Below are positions 54,052-62,543 of a stretch of 64,000 bases of DNA, piece by piece. The DNA lies in assembly GCA_963772805.1 (NCBI GenBank), contig CAVYYU010000005.1, positions 62,001 to 126,000 on the forward strand. Direction: 5' to 3'. A program made the position numbers and the translations under genes. The notes below the pieces were generated by a model. It ran no database searches and was not told the origin of the DNA. It worked only from the letters and a program-made list of their open reading frames with translations. Numbering within the stretch: the stretch's first letter is position 1; each line of letters starts with the position of its first letter. The stretch comes from Legionella_A sp963772805 (GTDB taxonomy: Bacteria; Pseudomonadota; Gammaproteobacteria; Legionellales; Legionellaceae).

Positions 54052-54271
54052 TTAAAAATCGAACTTGTGAAACATGGCATTTATGATTGCCACTTGGTTT
54101 TTATTTGTCTAACTTATTTATTGATAGATAAATTGTCGAGCATTACAATCCACTTTTAATTAAAACTTCAACAATTGTGATAAATATATAATCGATTGTG
54201 CTTTTTATTTTCTTCTTTAAAACTCGTATTTAACGATATTTTTTCCTAACAAAGCCAAAGTCAGTGAATTA

Positions 54272-54615
54272 ATGAAATCCAGACAATTTGCATTGAATCT
54301 TCAGTTATCGACACAGAAGTCCGATCTAGAGCAGCGGATAGCAGCTGCCCGAGGAGATATAAAAAGTTGTTAATATTAGTGAGAGAAGTTGACGGCTCGA
54401 TAAAAACCAACTATGAAAGATTATTCTCCGGCAATTGTCGACCTGATGGATCCTCTCAGCTTGAAACGTTAGAAAAACAGTTTGATAACTGTTTGCACAA
54501 AGCTAAAATGGAAGGTCTTTATGCTTGGGATCGCTACATAGGTTTTTTCCGTGAGTCGATTCAGCTGGACCAATATAAAGAGATTCATGCGCAGATAAGC
54601 TCATTAAAAAAATAA
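54272..54615 (+). pseudogene. Possible frameshifted small hypothetical gene
   Basis: An ATG at 54272 opens a 33-codon frame (MKSRQFALNLQLSTQKSDLE at the start) that stops at 54373. An overlapping frame from 54367 continues for 82 codons with KQFDNCLHKAKMEGLYAWDR and ends KEIHAQISSLKK. Together they would make one hydrophilic helical protein of about 114 residues if a base were changed near 54360. No homology is recognised and the ribosome site is poor, so this may be chance. Confidence 0.3.
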
Positions 54616-54748
54616 GAGGGCATCTAATCCTGAATGGAAAAATTTATACAATCTATCTGTTAGAGACGCTGCCATTGCCAGGAGATACTTCGCGAAAAAA
54701 GATGCGCGCAGGATGACGTATTTGGGGAGTTACGAGCTGTCATCTATC

Positions 54749-54902
54749 CGTTTTGACATGCGATCCTGTACAAAATGATCATTACTTATTCGTACCGTAG
54801 GTTGGCGCTGAGCGGTAGCAAAGCCCAACAATCGTGGCACGGGAAGCTCCCTTGTTGGGCTTCGCTACCGCTCAGCACCAACCTACAACAACCTGTCAAA
54901 TT
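54749..54902. repeat. MITE-like palindromic repeat, copy D
   Basis: The inner hairpin is intact: GTAGGTTGGCGCTGAGCGGT then AGCAAAGCCCAACA, and the inverse GTTGGGCTTCGCTACCGCTC then AGCACCAACCTAC. The left flank TGTACAAAATGATCATTACT matches copy B, but the outer ends are degenerate or cut short (the right side stops at CCTGTCAAAT). It lies between MFS and proS. Confidence 0.7.
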
Positions 54903-54968
54903 ATTGGCTATTTATCTTAAACTTTATATCAAGAGAGTAGATCCCGCGGTTATATCATTACGCACGAT

Positions 54969-54994
54969 CCCGTATTATGCTGCACTAATACGGG
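54969..54994. repeat. Small palindrome overlapping the end of proS
   Basis: CCCGTATTA (54969-54977) pairs with TAATACGGG (54986-54994) around an 8-nt loop. The proS stop codon (54975-54977) lies inside the left arm and the last codons of proS form the rest. It resembles the hairpin at 4182-4210. It could act as a terminator or be a repetitive palindrome that rewrote the gene's end. Confidence 0.6.
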
Positions 54995-56687
54995 CTACTA
55001 TGAACTCGGAAACATCAGCGATGGGTAAGCGTGAGCTTTCTTCCTGATTGCGGGCTTTATATTCAATCAATCCCTCTGCAAGATTACGTTCACTTACCAC
55101 TAACCGATGCGGTATGCCAATCAAATCGTTGTCTGCAAACAAGACACCAGGGCGTTCAGTGCGATCATCAAGGAGCACATCGAATCCTTGTGCGAGCAGT
55201 TGTTGATAAAGTTCCTCCGCTGTGTTTTTAACTACTTCAGAGCGGTGTCCATTGATGGGGATAATAACCAGTTGAAACGGTGCGATATTTTGCGGCCAGA
55301 CAATACCATTGGCGTCATGGTGTTGCTCAATTGCGGCGGCGACCACGCGCGAGATGCCTAAGCCATAACAGCCCATGATCATGGTTTGCAGCTGACCTTC
55401 TTCATTAATCACCGCGGCATTCATCGCCTGTGCATACTTGTCGCCTAATTGGAAAACGTGTCCTACTTCGATGCCGCGACATGATCGCAGCGTGCCTTTG
55501 CCGTCGGGACTGACATCGCCTTCTTTCACATTTCGCAAATCGAATGCGTCTTGATACTGTGTATCACGGTTCCAAGCGGCATTTATATAGTGTTTGTCAG
55601 CTTTATTTGCGCCACAGACGAACGTTGTCATCGCCAAGGCTTGATGATCGGCAATTACAGGGATATCTAGACCCACGGGGCCAATCGAGCCAACAGGCGC
55701 TCCCAGGCTCTTCAGGATCACGGCTTCATCAGCGAAGCGCAGTGGCGATTTAACCAGCGGATGTTTGATTACTTTGACTTCATTTAGGTCATCATCGCCT
55801 CGTAACACCAGTGCTACTAATGCGTGCTGCTCTCCCTCGACGATCAGTGTTTTAACCGTCTCCTGTGTGTTAATTTTTAGGTAATCAGCCACTTCGGTGA
55901 TTGTTTTTTGGTTTGGTGTGTCGACCAATTGCATCGTTTCTTGCGGCAGGCTCGTTGCTTTTTCAGCAATAAGGCTGGTTGCCTGTTCAATATTTGCAGC
56001 GTAGTCGCTGCCGTCGCTATAAAATATTAAATCTTCACCTGAGTCAGCCAGTACTTGAAACTCATGCGATGCAGAGCCGCCAATTGCACCAGTATCGGCT
56101 TCTACCGCGCGGTATTTGAGACCCATGCGGTCAAATATCCGGCAATAAGCATTGTACATATCATCATAGGTTTGTTGTAAGCTTTCTTGGCTTAAATGAA
56201 ATGAGTATGCGTCTTTCATAATGAATTCGCGGGCACGCATGACACCAAATCGAGGCCTGATTTCATCACGGAACTTGGTTTGGATCTGATAGAAATTAGC
56301 TGGTAATTGCTTGTAAGACTGCAATTCATGACGCATGAGATCGGTAATTACTTCTTCATGGGTGGGGCCGAAACAATAATCGCGACCATTACTGTCACGC
56401 ATAGTCAGAAGTTGGCCGCCAAAGGTCTCCCAGCGTCCGGTTTCTTGCCATAGCTCGGCCGGTTGCACAGCAGGCATGAGCAATTCCATGGCGAGAGTAC
56501 GATTCATCTCTTCCCGCACGATATGCTCAACTTTTCGCAGTACTTTTAAACCAAGTGGCAGCCAGGTGTATAGCCCAGACCCTAATTTACGGATAAGGCC
56601 AGCTCTTAACATCAATTGATGAGAGACAATCTCTGCGTCATTAGGTGTTTCTTTTAACGTTGCTAATAACCATTGTGACGCGCGCAT
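54975..56687 (-). CDS. proS: Prolyl-tRNA synthetase
   Basis: A 570-residue bacterial-type class II ProRS. Seen: the N-terminal RASQWLLATLKETPNDAEIV, LGLKVLRKVEHIVREEMNR, motif 2 region RPRFGVMRAREFIMKDAYSF near residue 138, EFQVLADSGEDLIFYSDGSD, the editing (INS) domain about 225-400 with HALVALVLRGDDDLNEVK, motif 3 region GCYGLGISRVVAAAIEQHHD near 440, and the anticodon-binding domain with LDDRTERPGVLFADNDLIG. Full length. The C-terminal residues ARISAA and the stop are encoded within a palindromic repeat. Confidence 0.96.
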   Translation of the reverse strand: MRASQWLLATLKETPNDAEIVSHQLMLRAGLIRKLGSGLYTWLPLGLKVLRKVEHIVREEMNRTLAMELLMPAVQPAELWQETGRWETFGGQLLTMRDSNGRDYCFGPTHEEVITDLMRHELQSYKQLPANFYQIQTKFRDEIRPRFGVMRAREFIMKDAYSFHLSQESLQQTYDDMYNAYCRIFDRMGLKYRAVEADTGAIGGSASHEFQVLADSGEDLIFYSDGSDYAANIEQATSLIAEKATSLPQETMQLVDTPNQKTITEVADYLKINTQETVKTLIVEGEQHALVALVLRGDDDLNEVKVIKHPLVKSPLRFADEAVILKSLGAPVGSIGPVGLDIPVIADHQALAMTTFVCGANKADKHYINAAWNRDTQYQDAFDLRNVKEGDVSPDGKGTLRSCRGIEVGHVFQLGDKYAQAMNAAVINEEGQLQTMIMGCYGLGISRVVAAAIEQHHDANGIVWPQNIAPFQLVIIPINGHRSEVVKNTAEELYQQLLAQGFDVLLDDRTERPGVLFADNDLIGIPHRLVVSERNLAEGLIEYKARNQEESSRLPIADVSEFIVARISAA

Positions 56688-56871
56688 TCCAGCTCCTGAT
56701 TAAGTCAAATTTTTAAGCATCGTATTATATAGCTAATTCAGGTTATTTTGCGAGATCGTTATACTGAGTGCGAGTTGCCTCAAAAGAAATGTTACCGAAA
56801 ACAGGAAATTTTAGATTCGTTGCCTCATAACTTATGTTACCGAAGAAAAATAATAATAAGGGACATTTTTT

Positions 56872-58053
56872 ATGGGGAAGTTATCGATGGAGCTTTACTT
56901 AAAAAATTTGTCTAAACGTTACCATGCTGCAGGAAAGCGTGATAAAGGCATCATCCTGCAAGAATTATGTGAATCGAGTGGCTATCACAAGAAGCATGCT
57001 ATTCGATTGCTGAATGCTGTCCCAAAGAAGCAGAAACGTAAAATAAAGACAGGTAGGCCTAGCATATATCCAGAAAATCTTTATCTGGAGCCATTAAAGC
57101 GGATTTGGCTATTAAGCGACCAACTTTGTGGAAAACGATTGAAAATGGCCTTGCCGCTTTGGTTGCCTTATTATGGTGAGGCTTATGGTGCATTAGATCC
57201 CGGGGTATATGAGGGTTTATTATCGATGAGCGCTGCAACCATCGACCGATTGCTCATCCCATTGCGCGTGAAATATAAACGTTCATACGGTGGCACAAAG
57301 CCTGGCAGTATATTAAAAAAACATATTCCAGTAAAAACAAATCAGTGGGATGAAGACAGGCCTGGCTATCTAGAAGCGGATACGGTGGCTCACTGTGGGT
57401 CATCCCTGAATGGCAGCTTTGTATGGAGTCTAACGATGACCGATATAAACTGCGGATGGACTGAGCTTAGAGCCGTTTGGAACAAAGGGGCTACTGGCGT
57501 GGTATCGCAGATAAAAGATATTGAAGAGAACTTACCTTTTCTTATTTTGGGATTTGATTGTGATAATGGCTCTGAATTTCTCAATTGGCATTTAATGCAT
57601 TATTTTTCGAACGAGGCAGGTGCTCATAGGATCCATTTTACTCGTTCTAGGCCTTATCATAGTGATGATAATGCCCATGTTGAGCAAAAAAATTGGACTC
57701 ATGTAAGGCAATTAATGGGTTATTCTCGCCTTGATAATGAAGCCCTTGTTGAGTTGATGAATGACCTTTATAAAAATGAAGTGTCCCAAATGAATAATTT
57801 TTTTCTTCCCAACTTTAAACTTATTGAAAAACAGAGGGTTCAAGCCAAAATTATAAGGAAACATAGCAAGCCAGAAACACCTTATCAACGCTTAATTAAG
57901 TCAGAACATATCAGTGAGGACAAGAAAAAAGAACTAACAGAAGCTTACAATCAACTGAACCCGTTTATGCTACAGAAAACGATCCAAAAAAAATTAAAAC
58001 GAATTTTTTCATTGGTAAATATCAAAACCGATTCAAAAATGCGCTATATTTAA
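56872..58053 (+). CDS. DDE integrase-core transposase
   Basis: A 393-residue protein. The N-terminal helix-turn-helix region includes LYLKNLSKRYHAAGKRDKGI and SGYHKKHAIRLLN. The rve-type catalytic core has LEADTVAHCG near residue 167 (D), LGFDCDNGSEF near 222 (D) and HSDDNAHVEQKNW near 263 (E), so the triad is intact. It resembles ISNCY-type or related integrase-like transposases (assignment to group uncertain). AAGGGA lies 8 nt before the ATG, and a 9-bp hairpin (58099-58124) follows as the likely terminator. The copy may be active. Confidence 0.88.
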   Translation: MGKLSMELYLKNLSKRYHAAGKRDKGIILQELCESSGYHKKHAIRLLNAVPKKQKRKIKTGRPSIYPENLYLEPLKRIWLLSDQLCGKRLKMALPLWLPYYGEAYGALDPGVYEGLLSMSAATIDRLLIPLRVKYKRSYGGTKPGSILKKHIPVKTNQWDEDRPGYLEADTVAHCGSSLNGSFVWSLTMTDINCGWTELRAVWNKGATGVVSQIKDIEENLPFLILGFDCDNGSEFLNWHLMHYFSNEAGAHRIHFTRSRPYHSDDNAHVEQKNWTHVRQLMGYSRLDNEALVELMNDLYKNEVSQMNNFFLPNFKLIEKQRVQAKIIRKHSKPETPYQRLIKSEHISEDKKKELTEAYNQLNPFMLQKTIQKKLKRIFSLVNIKTDSKMRYI

Positions 58054-58098
58054 ACATACGGTGCAGCCGGGGACGGCGATGACCGTGAGGATATAAAC

Positions 58099-58124
58099 GA
58101 AGGGGCCTCATTACCGGCCCCTTC
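58099..58124 (+). terminator. Hairpin after transposase gene
   Basis: GAAGGGGCC (58099-58107) pairs with GGCCCCTTC (58116-58124) across an 8-nt loop, 45 bp after the transposase stop and inside the element. No T-run follows. Confidence 0.5.
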
Positions 58125-58447
58125 ACCCCGCTAGGATATTTATAGAGGATATTTATGTTAATCAAGTCTCAGTTCGGTAACATGAGTTATGAGGCAACGA
58201 AAAGACCCTTGGGTAACATTTACTTATGAGGCAACTGGAGTGTCGCTACACAACTGTCAGGGTAATTGTCGCTTTAATTGGCTTCTTTAAAAATCGTCAC
58301 GTATAAGTATAATCCAGATTTATAGTGATATGGGTAATGTTAAGCCAGTGCATATTTGAGTTGATGTTGTGGAGCTCACGACAACACGGTCATTTACTAT
58401 AAAAATAACTAAATTTTTAATTTATTAATATGAATAAGGAATAATAA

Positions 58448-59005
58448 ATGTTATCAGCTAGGCAAAAAATAACACAGCAAGCAGCTAAATTTTCACATGA
58501 GTTCGCCACTTTTATTAAATATAATAATGCCTCTCAATTAGCCAAAAAATGTATCACTGGTGGAACTACTATTTCAGCAGTCGGATTTGGTGCCATTGGA
58601 TTTCGTGAGGGCTATTTGGCGGTAAGAGACAAAAAAAATTTAGCTTATTTAGACATACCTAAAAGCAGCGTGGCTGGCACTTTAGGAGCAGTAATTTATG
58701 GGGTTCCTGGTGCTATAGCAGGTGCATTTTGGGGATCAGTTGTTGGTGGTGGTGTTTACTTAACGCATAAAAGCCTGTCTATGCTTCCCCCCTCATTAAA
58801 ATCGTCTACCTTAACAGCTATTAAAGAAGCGCCTCTGCCGGTGAAATATGCGGCAGTTGCTGCTGGCTCTTGTATTACTGGAGTAGCTGCAATGGGCTTA
58901 TTTAGAAATAAAAATTCAAAGAAAGAATCAGCCCAGAAGGACGCACAAAAATCTAGCATAAGGCATGATGATCAACCAAGGCAACATGGACTTAGCCCCG
59001 AATAG
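58448..59005 (+). CDS. Small glycine-rich membrane protein, unknown function
   Basis: 185 residues. Two or three Gly/Ala-rich hydrophobic segments occur at about 38-55 (GGTTISAVGFGAIGF), 75-105 (VAGTLGAVIYGVPGAIAGAF) and 135-152 (YAAVAAGSCITGVAAMGLF), followed by a charged Lys/Gln/His tail. AAGGA is about 8 nt before the ATG. The glycine-zipper pattern resembles membrane-inserting proteins; no family is recognised. It stands alone between the IS and the convergent transporter gene. Confidence 0.65.
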   Translation: MLSARQKITQQAAKFSHEFATFIKYNNASQLAKKCITGGTTISAVGFGAIGFREGYLAVRDKKNLAYLDIPKSSVAGTLGAVIYGVPGAIAGAFWGSVVGGGVYLTHKSLSMLPPSLKSSTLTAIKEAPLPVKYAAVAAGSCITGVAAMGLFRNKNSKKESAQKDAQKSSIRHDDQPRQHGLSPE

Positions 59006-59021
59006 AGGAGGGGGTAGGCCA

Positions 59022-59062
59022 AGTTGCGTAGGTTGGGTTGCGTTTTTATGCAGCCCAACGTT
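59022..59062. repeat. Imperfect palindrome between convergent genes
   Basis: GTTGCGTAGGTTGGGTTGCG then TTTTTATGCAGCCCAACG form an imperfect hairpin. The GTAGGTTGG start recalls the MITE family arm, but the rest differs. It may end both convergent transcripts. Confidence 0.45.
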
Positions 59063-59071
59063 TATACTATC

Positions 59072-61396
59072 TCAACTGCTAACAGGCAGTTCAGTATTAG
59101 CTTCGTTCATTAATTTATGTAACTTGCTGGCTAATAGATTGCCTTCTTCACCTTGATCGAAATGTTTAACGGTCTGGGAAAAATCCTTAAAGCCTACTTT
59201 ACCGGTGTGCACATCATAAACGGCACCGACCATCCCCATGCTGTCTTCCACCGTTAAGCGGCGTAAAATAGCACTTTCCGTAAAGATATGTTGCATAGTA
59301 TTGGCGATGTTTAACTCAATGACATTGTGCACGAATTTATTGTTTTCACTGGTACGGTTAGCCGTTGTTTGGGTTTCAGCAGCAATTGATGGTTTTATTT
59401 TAGCCAGAAGTTGGGTTATATGTCCTTTTTCAACACCATCACAAGCGGCTTGAATAGCACCACAGTGAGTGTGCCCTAACACAACGAGCAATTTAGCGCC
59501 CATCACGGCACATGCGTATTCAATACTGGCTAATACGTCATCATTCACAACATTGCCCGCAATGCGCACACAGAAAAGATCGCCAAAACTCATGTCGAAA
59601 ATAGTTTCTACCGGCACTCTTGAGTCAATACAACCCAAGACCACCGCCATCGGGTGTTGCGTTGTTGCAGTATGTTTGATGTCACTTTTAAAGCTGCGGT
59701 GAATGCAGGTATCTCTTAGAAAGCGCTGGTTGCCTTCTTTTAAAATACTCAATACTTGTTGAGGTTCTAATGTGGACTGCACATCAAAGGTTGTTACATT
59801 AATGAAATCGATGTAATTGTGAATTTTATAACGATCTTTAAAGCCAATAAGGTTTAGTGAAATTTGTTTATGCGGTGCTTGTTCAGTCTTAAATTCTTTA
59901 ATAAGCTCTATAATTTCTTTGTCGATGTAGTCAGAATAACGCGCATCGATAATCAATTGTGAGTGTTTAGGAATAGAGTCTAGTTCTGCGATGAGGGAGG
60001 CTTTATTCAAAAAGGTGGTTTGTTGCGGTAAGACTAGACGATTGGTGACGCCAGTGGGATAGATCTCTTTGATAATATCAAGACGCGCACCACTATTTGA
60101 TTTTAAAATAAAGAATATACTGACCACCAGGCCAATGATTATACCTGATAGGATATTGAGTACGACAATGCTGACGAGTGTGGCGATGAAAGGGATGAAA
60201 CGTTCCCATCCCTGACGATATATTGTTGAAAAAATAGCTGGATGGGTTAATTTGAAGCCGGTGTAAATCAGGATTGCAGCGAGCGAACATAATGGAATTT
60301 TGTTTAATGCTTGCGGAAGAAAGGCGACGGTAACCAAAATAAATACACCATGTAAAATGGCGGAGAATTTAGTTCTGGCTCCGGCCTGGATATTTACGGA
60401 GGTACGAACAATAACCGAAGTAATGGGGATACCGCCGATAAGCCCTGCAACCATGTTGCCGAAACCCTGTGCTATTAGCTCTTGATCTTTAGAGCAGTAG
60501 CGACGTTTTTTATCGAGTTTTTCACCGGCTTTTATATTAAGCAAGCTTTCCAGTGAAGTGACTACTGCTAATATGAGTGCATATAAATACACGGCGGGAT
60601 TAGTCCATGCGGCCCATGTTGGGCTATGCATTTGCGCGATGAAGTCAGCGATGCCTTCGTGCCTGGGAATATTAACCAGTTGTGGGCTGTGTTGGGCAAG
60701 GTATGAGTCGGTATATACAAATATTTCATTGAAAACGATGCCAACAATAACAACGACGATGGGCCCCGGGATAACTTTTAACCATGAATTTTTGGTTTTA
60801 TTAAAAAATATCAGGATAGCGATAGAGGTGAGTGAAAGGATCAGCGCTCCGCTATTGATGTGAAATGACAAGTCAAACAAGGGTTTCAGGCTCAGGCCTT
60901 CCGTGGTATCCAGCAAGTGCATTTTCAGCTCTGCGAGATTGGCAGACAGTGTAAACGCCAACGGTAATTGTTTGACAATCAACAAAATCCCGATTGCGCA
61001 AAGCAAGCCCTGAATAACGTTAGACGGTATATAATCGGCGATAAAGCCAGCTCGTAACGTGCCTATAATTACTTGCAATATGCCTGCAAGGGCCAATGCC
61101 AGCAAGAACGTGTTGAAATCGCCAAGGTGAGCAATGGCGGCGACAACCACAGCAACTAGCCCCGCTGCCGGGCCACTCACACTAACATGCGAGCCACTTA
61201 AACTGCCGACAACAATTCCGCCAATGATGCCACTTAGAATCCCTGAGAAGATAGGCGCACCAGAGGCGAGAGCGATGCCAAGACATAACGGAATCGCGAC
61301 TAAAAAAACCACAATAGCAGCTATAAAATCGAACTTGAAATGGCGCTTTCTATAAACGCGCAGCTTACGAAAATTGGTGTTCAGAGCTTTGGCCAT
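59072..61396 (-). CDS. SulP-type anion transporter fused to beta-carbonic anhydrase
   Basis: About 774 residues. Residues 20-440 are a SulP membrane domain (FDFIAAIVVFLVAIPLCLGI, GSLSGSHVSVSGPAAGLVAV, GNMVAGLIGGIPITSVIVR). About 465-530 form a reduced STAS-like region (SIPKHSQLIIDARYSDYI). From about 545 lies a beta-carbonic anhydrase with VVLGCIDSRVP and LGHTHCGAIQAACDG, giving the zinc ligands Cys, His and Cys plus the Asp/Arg dyad. Such fusions import bicarbonate and interconvert it with CO2. ATG 61396 has GGAG 9 nt upstream; the ATG at 61405 is only 1 nt from it. Confidence 0.92.
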   Translation of the reverse strand: MAKALNTNFRKLRVYRKRHFKFDFIAAIVVFLVAIPLCLGIALASGAPIFSGILSGIIGGIVVGSLSGSHVSVSGPAAGLVAVVVAAIAHLGDFNTFLLALALAGILQVIIGTLRAGFIADYIPSNVIQGLLCAIGILLIVKQLPLAFTLSANLAELKMHLLDTTEGLSLKPLFDLSFHINSGALILSLTSIAILIFFNKTKNSWLKVIPGPIVVVIVGIVFNEIFVYTDSYLAQHSPQLVNIPRHEGIADFIAQMHSPTWAAWTNPAVYLYALILAVVTSLESLLNIKAGEKLDKKRRYCSKDQELIAQGFGNMVAGLIGGIPITSVIVRTSVNIQAGARTKFSAILHGVFILVTVAFLPQALNKIPLCSLAAILIYTGFKLTHPAIFSTIYRQGWERFIPFIATLVSIVVLNILSGIIIGLVVSIFFILKSNSGARLDIIKEIYPTGVTNRLVLPQQTTFLNKASLIAELDSIPKHSQLIIDARYSDYIDKEIIELIKEFKTEQAPHKQISLNLIGFKDRYKIHNYIDFINVTTFDVQSTLEPQQVLSILKEGNQRFLRDTCIHRSFKSDIKHTATTQHPMAVVLGCIDSRVPVETIFDMSFGDLFCVRIAGNVVNDDVLASIEYACAVMGAKLLVVLGHTHCGAIQAACDGVEKGHITQLLAKIKPSIAAETQTTANRTSENNKFVHNVIELNIANTMQHIFTESAILRRLTVEDSMGMVGAVYDVHTGKVGFKDFSQTVKHFDQGEEGNLLASKLHKLMNEANTELPVSS

Positions 61397-61454
61397 TTTT
61401 TTCATACTCCGCTAGCGTAATGTTGAGTTATGGTATATCAAGAGTGTTAGTTTG

Positions 61455-62321
61455 TTAACCATGCTCGGATAGTTCAGACTCTTGCTCGTACGATAAATCA
61501 TCGGTCAATATAACGGCTTCATCTCCCGACGCCGACCCATTCACGAGCTCTTTTTCCAGATGCTTGAACTGCCATAAATCTTGATCCATGAGTTGGCTTG
61601 GTCTAACGCTTTGCAAAGCATGCAGCATATTGCTGGGTACTTTCGGGTTTTCTTCTGCCAGTTGATCAATCAGGCGTCCGATACGCTTGCGTGCGAGGTT
61701 TTCCTGGGAGCCACACAAGGTACAAGGAATAATGGGGTAGTCTTGTTCCTGGGCATACTTGATTATGTCTCGTTCTTGCACATAACATAGTGGACGAATA
61801 ACAATATGCTTTTTGTTATCACTGAGCAATTTGGGCGGCATAGAACGAATATCACCGTTGTAACAAATGGACATCATCAATGTACGGATTAAATCATCGC
61901 GATGGTGGCCCAGTGCTATTTTGTTAAATCCATTCTCTTCGGCATAACGGTAGATAATGCCACGACGTAATCTTGAACATAATGAGCAGTAAGTTTTTCC
62001 TTCGGGTATTTTTTCTTTAACAATGCTGTAGGTGTCGCGCGTGAGAATTTCATGCTTAATTCCCCGTTCCTCGAGCCAGTTACGCAACTTACTATCGTCC
62101 CAACCAGGTTGTGCCTGGTCCAGAGTAAATGCAAACACATCAAATTTGTTGTTTGAACGTCGGCGCAAAAGGTTCAGCAATGTTAATAAGGTGAATGAAT
62201 CTTTGCCACCTGATAAACAGACCATCACGCGATCACCGCGTTGAATCATATTATAGTCCGCGATGGCTTTGCCGGTGTAATGCAATAATTTTTTTTCAGT
62301 CAATGAGGGTGACGACGTCAT
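61455..62321 (-). CDS. ttcA: tRNA 2-thiocytidine biosynthesis protein TtcA
   Basis: A 288-residue PP-loop ATPase with an iron-sulfur cluster that thiolates C32 of tRNA. Seen: the PP-loop CLSGGKDSFTLLTLLNLLRR near residue 34, YCSLCSRLRRGIIYRYAEE near 112 and CTLCGSQENLARKRI near 200 (the paired CxxC), and KIALGHHRDDLIRTLMMSI near 135. A short acidic C-terminal tail is an extension of no known role. It is transcribed alone on the minus strand, about 220 bp downstream of the tolC gene. Confidence 0.95.
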   Translation of the reverse strand: MTSSPSLTEKKLLHYTGKAIADYNMIQRGDRVMVCLSGGKDSFTLLTLLNLLRRRSNNKFDVFAFTLDQAQPGWDDSKLRNWLEERGIKHEILTRDTYSIVKEKIPEGKTYCSLCSRLRRGIIYRYAEENGFNKIALGHHRDDLIRTLMMSICYNGDIRSMPPKLLSDNKKHIVIRPLCYVQERDIIKYAQEQDYPIIPCTLCGSQENLARKRIGRLIDQLAEENPKVPSNMLHALQSVRPSQLMDQDLWQFKHLEKELVNGSASGDEAVILTDDLSYEQESELSEHG

Positions 62322-62543
62322 AAATACAACCTGATAATAAGTTAGGGTTTACGCAAAAAGCCGATATCTTCGTTACACTTTGCTTTTAATGCGGTTACTT
62401 AGTCATCTAGACAGCCACATTAAAAATAAATTTTGCTTCAACCTTGGCTTTTTGCGTAAGTCCTATAAGTAAAGGAATAATTCAGTGGCGCTTGGCTTTG
62501 AGCGCGGCTGAATTATACCTGATCAATTGATGAGTAAGTAGAT

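Larger units (their letters stand above)
54052..54974. other. Long AT-rich gap between MFS gene and proS
   Basis: The gap contains a doubtful split small gene (54272-54615) and MITE copy D (about 54749-54902). The first 220 bp are AT-rich with nothing recognisable. The last part carries the palindrome that overlaps the end of proS. Confidence 0.4.
56773..58236 (+). mobile_element. Insertion sequence with double terminal repeats and integrase-core transposase
   Basis: A roughly 1460-bp element. The outer ends are inverted: AGTTGCCTCAAAAGAAATGT (56773 on) and the inverse of AGTTGCCTCATAAGTAAATG ending at 58236. A second inner copy occurs at each side: GTTGCCTCATAACTTATGTT (56820 on) and the inverse of GTTGCCTCATAACTCATGTT (ending near 58198). 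Paired sites per end are typical of transposase-binding arrays. No clean target duplication is seen, although GAGTG lies close outside both ends. Confidence 0.8.
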
